This document shows, in pieces, positions 12,715 to 16,366 of a stretch of DNA of 16,366 nucleotides. Below the pieces are notes generated by a model. The model saw only the letters and a list, made by a program, of their open reading frames with translations, did not search any database and was not told the origin of the DNA. The DNA lies in contig DASTHS010000140.1 in assembly GCA_035718085.1 (NCBI GenBank), forward strand, positions 1 through 16,366, read 5' to 3'. The stretch comes from DASTHS01 sp035718085 (GTDB lineage: Bacteria > Actinomycetota > Acidimicrobiia > Acidimicrobiales > Palsa-688). The stretch's first letter is position 1, and every line of letters starts with the position of its first letter. The position numbers and the translations under genes are program-made.

Positions 12715-12840
12715 TCAGATCGCGGCGGCGAGGGTGGCGAGGCCGGGGATGGGCCAGCGGGCCATCAGCACCTTGAACACGCCGACCGCGACGATCGCCA
12801 CGAGCGCGACGGCCACCCAGAAGGCGAAGTGGACGTGCAC
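12715..12840 (-). CDS. Tiny membrane protein (IPGL family), copy 1
   Basis: A 41-residue protein from GTG 12840, six bases after the stop of its neighbour. It has one span (AFWVAVALVAIVAVGVFKVL) followed by a short tail containing WPIPGLATLAAAI. The span plus a Pro-x-IPGL segment is repeated in the adjacent 35-residue protein, so the pair arose by duplication. Probably a minor component of the virion membrane next to the capsid. Confidence 0.6.
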   Translation of the reverse strand: MHVHFAFWVAVALVAIVAVGVFKVLMARWPIPGLATLAAAI

Positions 12841-12846
12841 GGCCGG

Positions 12847-12954
12847 CTACAGGAACTTCGCGACCGAGGAGAGCCCCGGGATCTTGGGGAACACGGCCTT
12901 GGCGACCATGACGGCGATCAGCGCGATCAGCGCGATCCGCAGGTAGGCGTTCAT
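12847..12954 (-). CDS. Tiny membrane protein (IPGL family), copy 2
   Basis: A 35-residue protein from ATG 12954 (an in-frame ATG at 12966 would give 39). One span (RIALIALIAVMVAKAVF) is followed by PKIPGLSSVAKFL. It is a paralogue of the protein encoded at 12715-12840 and shares its KFL ending with two other small membrane proteins here. It ends in TAG, one of the few non-TGA stops in the window. Confidence 0.6.
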   Translation of the reverse strand: MNAYLRIALIALIAVMVAKAVFPKIPGLSSVAKFL

Positions 12955-12998
12955 GGCGGCCACCATCCACGCCTGCGGGCAGGTTCGCTAGGCCGTCA

Positions 12999-13235
12999 TC
13001 ACGTCGTCATCGGCCGTTGAGGCGTGTGCAATCGGGCGTCGAGGGACATGGCGACCGCTTCGCCGGTGAAGGCGGCCCACTCGGCGGGGGTGAAGCGCAC
13101 TCCTGCCCGGCCGGCGACGTCGAGCCACACGCTGCCGTCGTCGAGGAGAGCAAAGGTCACGTCGGCGGCGGCCGCTGGCCGGAGCCGGCGGGTGGCCCGC
13201 TGGTCGGTGCGGGACAGCACCCGCCGGTGGCTCAC
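12999..13235 (-). CDS. Small protein with DUF397-like FTPAEW motif
   Basis: A 78-residue protein from GTG 13233-13235, overlapping the ATPase stop by GTGA. Residues 26-62 (VTFALLDDGSVWLDV, then VRFTPAEWAAFTGEA) recall DUF397, a small actinobacterial domain often encoded next to helix-turn-helix regulators, where the hallmark is a G-x-F/L-TPAEW-x-AF strand-helix. The first 22 residues are Arg-rich. It may bind a partner protein, but the match is to one motif only. Its position between the ATPase and capsid genes suggests a morphogenesis role here. Confidence 0.6.
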   Translation of the reverse strand: MSHRRVLSRTDQRATRRLRPAAAADVTFALLDDGSVWLDVAGRAGVRFTPAEWAAFTGEAVAMSLDARLHTPQRPMTT

Positions 13236-13873
13236 AGGGTCAGGCGGGAGGGTTGCAGGGTGCGGGCGACCTGGTCCCACCACAGGAACCCCTTCTCGGG
13301 GAGCGCCGCCATCAGCTGCTCGAGCTGGTCGACCGGGATCCCGAAGCAGCCGGCCAGGTAGGCCCGGTCGTCGCGTTCGGGCATCGCGAAGATCCCGGCG
13401 TAGCGGGCGTTGGTCAGGTTCACCTTCGCCACCCACTTCGGCCTGGTCGCCGTGGTGATGTGGAACGTCGGCAGCTTGGTGTCCCGGTAGACGAAGCCCC
13501 TCGAGCGGGGGTCGGCGCCGTTGGAGGGCATCGCTGTCTCCAGCTCGTCGGTCAGCACCGCGGCGTGCGCCCACCGGCGGCTGATGATCCGCTCGCGCAC
13601 GGTCTCGTACAGCTGGCCGTAGGGCTCGGGGTCGAACGGCGACGCCGGCACGAACCGGATCGCCTCGAGCTCGCCGTCGTTGTCGGGCCAGCTGGCCCCC
13701 GACGGGTCAGCGGTCGACCACGCCCCCGGCATCGCCGTCAGCGTCGACCCCTGCGGGTCCACGATCACCCTCGGCGGCGGGCACGTCCGCAGGATCGACA
13801 TCGCCAACGTGCTCTTGCCCGAGCGGGTCATGCCCGTCAAGAAGCACCGGGAGTCGAACGCCAACCCCTGCAA
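13232..13873 (-). CDS. FtsK/HerA-type genome packaging ATPase (core, start disrupted)
   Basis: This frame encodes the full ATPase core: Walker A GMTRSGKST at 13808-13834, a strand RVIVDPQGS, Walker B AAVLTDELE with the catalytic Glu, and a TATRPKWV motif followed by the NLTNARYAGIF strand, as in the packaging ATPases of DJR viruses. These motors pump DNA into the capsid through one vertex. No credible start exists: only TTG codons at 13873 and 13864, without a ribosome site, precede the P-loop. Upstream, this frame is Ser/Pro nonsense, while the +1-related frame (13866-14195) is well coded and leads directly into it. Loss of one G from the run at 13865-13868 would join them into a protein of about 320 residues. 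I think a frameshift lies here. Confidence 0.85.
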   Translation of the reverse strand: MQGLAFDSRCFLTGMTRSGKSTLAMSILRTCPPPRVIVDPQGSTLTAMPGAWSTADPSGASWPDNDGELEAIRFVPASPFDPEPYGQLYETVRERIISRRWAHAAVLTDELETAMPSNGADPRSRGFVYRDTKLPTFHITTATRPKWVAKVNLTNARYAGIFAMPERDDRAYLAGCFGIPVDQLEQLMAALPEKGFLWWDQVARTLQPSRLTL

Positions 13874-14195
13874 GGGACGCTGCGCGGAAGAAGAGCCCGC
13901 CGAGGTCGTCGAGGGCGTCGATCTCGAGAGAGTTGACGGGGTAGGCGGCGCCGCCGGCGACGACGAGAGGTCGGGCGTCGTCGGAGCGGACGGCGGCGGC
14001 GAGAGCGATGGCGCCGTCGAGGAGCTCGTCGAGCTCGGCGGTGCGGTCACCACTGGCCAGCCACTGCTGGACCGCCGGGAGCACCATCGCCAGCACGAGC
14101 TCCGTCGGCCCCCCACCGGACCCCAGCGCCCCCGTGAGCCGGCTGTCCTGGGACTCCAACACCAGCCTGACCTTGTCGTGCGCGGTCGCGTGCAT
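13707..14195 (-). CDS. N-terminal part of the packaging ATPase region (coding signal ends near 13868)
   Basis: The frame opens at ATG 14195, seven bases after a strong AGGAGG. About 109 residues look real: helices near PTELVLAMVLPAVQQWLAS and TAELDELLDGAIALAAAVRS, then VNSLEIDALDDLGGLFFRA, with GC-rich third positions. After about 13868 the third positions become T/A-rich and the product becomes Asp/Gly low complexity, while the ATPase frame takes over. The remaining open frame to 13707 is therefore probably not used. The simplest view is that this is the N-terminal domain of the packaging ATPase, separated by a one-base shift. It might alternatively be a separate small protein read through by programmed frameshifting. 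Confidence 0.55.
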   Translation of the reverse strand: MHATAHDKVRLVLESQDSRLTGALGSGGGPTELVLAMVLPAVQQWLASGDRTAELDELLDGAIALAAAVRSDDARPLVVAGGAAYPVNSLEIDALDDLGGLFFRAASLAGVGVRLPVLLDGHDPLGQEHVGDVDPADVPAAEGDRGPAGVDADGDAGGVVDR

Positions 14196-14580
14196 CCATG
14201 ACCCTCCTGTGGTCGGTGACGTTGCGCACCCCGTACTGCGACAGGGTGAACAGCACGGCGAGGGTGTCGCCGTGGATCAGCGCACGCCGCAGGGTGGGCG
14301 TGCGGTTGGCGAGACGGGCGAGCGGCGGGGCGAGCTGGTCGAGCTCGTCGTCACGGAACCGCCAGTGGCCCGGCACCTCGGGCAGGCCGACCACCACGCC
14401 GGCGACACCGCCGATCGACGCCAGCAGCCCCCGCACGGTGGCCTCGTCGACCAGCGGGAGCAGCTCGTCGTCGTCGGGCACCCCGATGGTGGCCTGCGGG
14501 CCCGGGTCGGGCGGCGGCGGCGGGATCGCGCCGACCTCCGACGGCGGCGGCGGCGCGACGGTCAGGTCGAGCTCAGCCAC
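14047..14580 (-). CDS. Hypothetical protein upstream of ATPase (coding signal ends near 14195)
   Basis: I use the GTG at 14580, which overlaps the previous stop by eight bases; GTG codons at 14589 and 14610 are alternatives. The first 35 residues are a Pro-rich linker (APPPPSEVGAIPPPPPDPG). Residues 40-128 form a likely helical domain (DEATVRGLLASIGGVAGVV, ELDQLAPPLARLANRTPTLR, GDTLAVLFTLSQYGVRNVTD). From 14195 on, the next gene lies one base out of frame and this frame shows T/A-rich third positions, so the last 49 codons are probably not real coding. Either a stop was lost by an indel or this protein continues by frameshift into the ATPase. Function unknown. Confidence 0.5.
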   Translation of the reverse strand: MAELDLTVAPPPPSEVGAIPPPPPDPGPQATIGVPDDDELLPLVDEATVRGLLASIGGVAGVVVGLPEVPGHWRFRDDELDQLAPPLARLANRTPTLRRALIHGDTLAVLFTLSQYGVRNVTDHRRVMDARDRARQGQAGVGVPGQPAHGGAGVRWGADGARAGDGAPGGPAVAGQW

Positions 14581-15025
14581 GGCGGGCACCGACCCGGCCG
14601 TAGTAGCCACGCGCAGGATGCCCGGCCCGGGACGGCCCCGGCGGCGGCGGGTCGTCGTCGGCCTGGTCGTCGTCGTGGTCGGGGGCCGGGCCGGCCGGGT
14701 CCTCGTCGACCGGCCCGGCGCCCTCCGCCGGCACGGCCGGGGCGGAAGCCGGCGGCGCCATGCGGGTCTCGGTGAACGGCAGGACCGTCACCCCACCGGC
14801 GGGCGCTGCCGGCGTGGCGGGCCGGGCCGGAGGGGTGGACGGTGTCGCCTGAGCGGTGGCAGCTGGCCCCGGCGCCGCGTGGGTGTCTGGTGGGGTGACC
14901 TCGGCGGCCGCCGACGCCAGGTAGGTGGCGCCGCACGCCGGGCACGACAGCTTCACCCGGCCCAGCGCCTTCGTGCGCCGGGGCGCCTCGCACGCCGGGC
15001 ACGCGACGGTCCGCAGGGCACCCAT
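14573..15025 (-). CDS. Zinc-ribbon protein with long disordered tail
   Basis: A 150-residue protein from ATG 15025. Residues 9-12 (CPAC) and 28-31 (CPACG) form two CPxC knuckles, a classic treble-clef or zinc-ribbon arrangement of DNA- or RNA-binding and adaptor proteins. The remaining 115 residues are disordered, Ala/Pro/Thr-rich, then acidic (DHDDDQADDDPPPP) and finally basic. The acidic segment next to a zinc ribbon would suit a transcription or packaging adaptor. The gene is the first after a 58-base gap holding two direct repeats, so it may head a separate transcript that includes the ATPase. Confidence 0.65.
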   Translation of the reverse strand: MGALRTVACPACEAPRRTKALGRVKLSCPACGATYLASAAAEVTPPDTHAAPGPAATAQATPSTPPARPATPAAPAGGVTVLPFTETRMAPPASAPAVPAEGAGPVDEDPAGPAPDHDDDQADDDPPPPGPSRAGHPARGYYGRVGARRG

Positions 15026-15062
15026 GCCGCCATCCTGGCGTCACGCCCCCGAGCAGGGAAGA

Positions 15063-15080
15063 TGACGACAGGCTGACGAC
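15063..15080. repeat. Pair of TGACGAC direct repeats, possible operator
   Basis: TGACGAC at 15063-15069 and 15074-15080 are 11 bp apart, one helical turn, in the 58-base gap between the zinc-ribbon gene and the RHH-like gene. This is one of the longest gaps in the leftward operon. A small RHH-type regulator could bind such phased half-sites. The repeats are short and could be chance. Confidence 0.3.
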
Positions 15081-15083
15081 GGT

Positions 15084-15311
15084 TCAGCCGTCGACCAGCT
15101 CCTCCGCCACGTCGTCACCGGCTGGCGGGGCCGGCTCGCGGTGATGGCAGGCCGGGCAGTGCAGCTCGAGCGCCGGGTGCGAGCACTCCGCCCTCGAGGC
15201 CCGCAGCTCGGCCAGCTTCTCCCGCAGCAGCGAAGCGATCGTCACCTCGGCCGGCAGATCGGCGAGGAGCTGCTTGTCGGCTCGGCTCACGTACACGTGC
15301 ACCTCAGGCAT
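15084..15311 (-). CDS. Ribbon-helix-helix-like regulator with C-terminal zinc knuckle
   Basis: A 75-residue protein from ATG 15311. Residues 3-40 (EVHVYVSRADKQLLADLP, then a second helix SLLREKLAEL) have the strand-helix-helix spacing of RHH DNA-binding proteins such as Arc or plasmid antitoxins, which bind DNA as dimers through the N-terminal strand. Residues 45-60 (ECSHPALELHCPACHH) supply three Cys and three His, probably a zinc site. The tail is acidic. It follows WhiB in a cluster of four small metal-binding proteins and is likely a regulator of the lysogeny or late switch; the RHH assignment is by pattern. Confidence 0.6.
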   Translation of the reverse strand: MPEVHVYVSRADKQLLADLPAEVTIASLLREKLAELRASRAECSHPALELHCPACHHREPAPPAGDDVAEELVDG

Positions 15312-15339
15312 GACCACAGTGTCGCCACCACCGGTCCGG

Positions 15340-15780
15340 TCAGCCGGGACCGGCCTTCCGCAACCGGAACGCCACACGGCCGTCGTCGTCGAAGCGCGTC
15401 CCGCCCCACACGCCGACGTAGTCGTTGCGCACCGCCTCGGCGCGGCAGTCAGCGGCGACCGGGCACCGTGCGCACACCGCGACCGCCGACGCGATCAGCG
15501 GCGGAACCTGGTCGCCGCGACGGACCGTCGGGAAGAACTCGGCGACCGGCCTGCCCTTGCACGCCGCCCGGTCACGCCACGACCCGGCCGGCTTCGCGAC
15601 CCACCCGTCGCCGGGATGGCGGCCGCCGTGGTTCACGGGCCAGTCATTCCTCGAAGACCGGCTCGTCGAGCAGGCCGAGCTGGCCGGCAACGGGGGGGGG
15701 TGGTGCTTGGCGACGTGGTCGTCGTAGCCCTTCTGCGTCGCCCACCGGCTCCCGCACTGCTGGCAGCGGCACCAGCTCAC
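15340..15780 (-). CDS. whiB-like: WhiB-type iron-sulfur regulator, read here as fusion to a C2H2 zinc finger
   Basis: As read, GTG 15780 to the stop at 15340 gives 146 residues. The last 98, from GTG 15636, are a WhiB protein: four cysteines spaced C-x28-C-x2-C-x5-C (AACKG, CARCPVAADC), then GVWGG, the beta-turn of the family, and a basic C-terminus (FRLRKAG). WhiB proteins bind a [4Fe-4S] cluster and contact sigma factor region 4 to steer transcription; actinophages use them to reprogram the host or to exclude other phages. The junction between finger and WhiB crosses a C9 tract (minus strand) and is Ser/Arg nonsense. One more C would end the finger protein at 15644 and leave WhiB starting at 15636, matching the compact style of this genome. 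I favour two separate genes. Confidence 0.85.
   Translation of the reverse strand: MSWCRCQQCGSRWATQKGYDDHVAKHHPPPLPASSACSTSRSSRNDWPVNHGGRHPGDGWVAKPAGSWRDRAACKGRPVAEFFPTVRRGDQVPPLIASAVAVCARCPVAADCRAEAVRNDYVGVWGGTRFDDDGRVAFRLRKAGPG
15644..15780 (-). CDS. Small C2H2 zinc-finger protein (if the homopolymer is corrected)
   Basis: The start GTG (15778-15780) overlaps the previous stop by GTGA. Residues 6-26 follow the classical finger spacing exactly: C6-x2-C9-x12-H22-x3-H26 (CQQCGSRWATQKGYDDHVAKH). With ten rather than nine C residues in the tract, the frame continues VAGQLGLLDEPVFEE and stops at 15644, giving a natural 45-residue protein. With nine it fuses to WhiB. C2H2 fingers are uncommon in bacteria but occur in some phage and actinobacterial regulators. 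DNA binding is likely; target unknown. Confidence 0.5.
15692..15700. other. G9 homopolymer within coding region
   Basis: Nine G in a row (plus strand), the longest single-base run I noticed in the window. It sits exactly where the reading frame changes from natural to unnatural protein. It could be a sequencing miscount or a slippage site giving switchable fusion of the zinc finger and WhiB proteins. Confidence 0.8.
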
Positions 15781-15938
15781 CGTGCCGCCTCCACGGCCGC
15801 CCACCAGCCCGTCAGCGCCTCGAGCGGGCACACCCGGTGGGTGGCAGCCGCCAACGCCGCGTGGTGGCCGCACGCCGGCCACCAGCGGCCGTCGTGCCGC
15901 ACGCCGGCGACCGCTCGCGCACCGCAGTTGCAGATCAC
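15777..15938 (-). CDS. Small Cys/His-rich protein
   Basis: A 53-residue protein from GTG 15936-15938, overlapping both neighbours by GTGA. It contains CNC near the start (residues 3-5), CGHH at 23-26 and a further Cys at 37, with four Trp residues. This makes a plausible small zinc site. The longer frame drawn upstream is Arg-rich nonsense that overlaps the 83-residue gene and is rejected. It is probably a regulator or adaptor in the zinc-finger/WhiB cluster; function unassigned. Confidence 0.6.
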   Translation of the reverse strand: MICNCGARAVAGVRHDGRWWPACGHHAALAAATHRVCPLEALTGWWAAVEAAR

Positions 15939-16186
15939 GGGTTGATCCCGCCGCACTCGCGGAGTGCGCCGCGTCGGGGCTGGTCGCCGATCGCCCACTC
16001 GAGCGCCTCGATCATGGCGATGAGCCGGTTCGATCGGCCCCACAGGTGGCTCGCCTTGGCCTGGTCGCCGGCTGCCCACGCGTCGTCGCCGGCGTCGCTC
16101 TCGCGGATGGACATCGAGCGCAGGTCCTCGATGACCCAGCGGATCTCGGCGTCGTCGGGCCGCTCGCATCGCCCAAGGATGATCAT
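15935..16186 (-). CDS. Hypothetical 83-residue protein (complete, right copy)
   Basis: A complete 83-residue protein from ATG 16186, overlapping the upstream integrase stop by ATGA and the next start by GTGA. The N-terminus (MIILGRCERPDDAE) is six residues longer than in the left copy because of an 18-bp in-frame insertion. The core WVIEDLRSMSI and SHLWGRSNRLIAM is helical, rich in Asp, Arg and Trp, and conserved between copies. No domain is recognised. It bridges the integrase and the zinc-finger/WhiB cluster, so a role in lysogeny control is possible but unproven. Confidence 0.65.
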   Translation of the reverse strand: MIILGRCERPDDAEIRWVIEDLRSMSIRESDAGDDAWAAGDQAKASHLWGRSNRLIAMIEALEWAIGDQPRRGALRECGGINP

Positions 16187-16366
16187 CCGGCGAGCTCGTG
16201 GTTGCGGCCGTAGTCGACCATGGCGACGACGGCGGTCATCCGGCGGCTGGTGGTGCGGGTGTAGCCGGCGGTGGTCTCGGGCCGGGAGTGGCGGGCGATC
16301 TCCTGCACGGTGCGCAGGTCGCCGGAGCGGTCGTTCGCCTCGGCGAGCATGGTGTGGCGCAGCACG
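15939..16366. repeat. Right copy of near-identical terminal direct repeat
   Basis: It matches 1-410 with about 97% identity and one extra 18-bp segment near 16165-16183. Joining base 15938 to base 1 restores the 83-residue gene complete with its stop, as expected if the molecule is a circle of 15,938 bp. Confidence 0.9.
16183..16366 (-). CDS. int: Integrase C-terminus, cut by window edge (right copy)
   Basis: Only the last 60 or so residues are present, with the LRHT, ARHSRPETTAGYT and C-terminal segments, including the catalytic Arg, His and Tyr. It differs from the left copy by Thr-to-Ser after the tyrosine and ends identically (YGRNHELAG). It is the same gene seen again through the terminal repeat, or the start of a second genome copy. 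Confidence 0.9.
   Translation of the reverse strand, partial: VLRHTMLAEANDRSGDLRTVQEIARHSRPETTAGYTRTTSRRMTAVVAMVDYGRNHELAG

Noticed and set aside
12991..13016. GGCCG...CGGCC inverted repeat with repeated GTCATC
   Set aside because: Five-base GC arms with a 16-base loop are expected by chance at this GC content, and half of it is coding.
1..16366. Inverted terminal repeats as in linear tectiviruses
   Set aside because: The ends match directly, not inverted, and no terminal-protein or polymerase gene exists.

Overview
The window is a very compact, GC-rich (about 70%) genome of about 15.9 kb. It looks like a tailless, membrane-containing double-jelly-roll (DJR) virus or provirus of an actinobacterium. 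The viral identity rests on a 371-residue candidate DJR major capsid protein, an FtsK/HerA-type packaging ATPase just upstream of it, a transglycosylase with a membrane anchor, a beta-helix spike, and about ten tiny single-span membrane proteins. No terminase, portal, tail tube or tape-measure gene is present. The host assignment rests on a WhiB-type regulator (a family confined to Actinomycetota and their phages), frequent GTG starts, probable leaderless promoters, and a lysin tail with DGG/FG repeats of a kind common in Acidimicrobiia. The class-level host guess is weak.

The two ends carry the same sequence in direct orientation (1-410 and 15939-16366) at about 97% identity plus an 18-bp in-frame indel. 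I read this as a circular or tandemly repeated genome with a unit of 15,938 bp, closed by an assembler across two strain variants. On the circle everything diverges from a 35-bp promoter region at 1512-1546. Rightward runs a short early operon: a replication initiator carrying phased iterons inside its own gene, a 113-residue protein, and a glycoside-hydrolase-like lysin. Leftward runs everything else: two small proteins, a tyrosine integrase, an 83-residue protein, and (across the junction) a set of small zinc-finger, WhiB and ribbon-helix-helix-like regulators. The packaging ATPase region, the capsid protein, the membrane proteins, the transglycosylase, the vertex and spike genes and a small basic peptide follow. 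The two transcription units converge at 3741/3757.

A plausible life cycle: the integrase allows lysogeny, and the back-to-back promoters plus the WhiB/zinc-finger cluster form the decision circuit. The initiator recruits host replication at the internal iterons, since no DNA polymerase is encoded. The late genes build a capsid around an inner membrane studded with small proteins. The spike and vertex proteins recognise the host, and the virion transglycosylase opens the wall at entry. The GH-like lysin probably acts at exit.

Two features need caution. The ATPase region shows two abrupt +1 changes of coding frame (near 14195 and 13868), and the C2H2/WhiB reading frame crosses a G9 tract. Both may be sequencing errors or real frameshifting. 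Nearly all other neighbours overlap by ATGA, GTGA or TGATG. No stretch over 300 bases lacks a gene.
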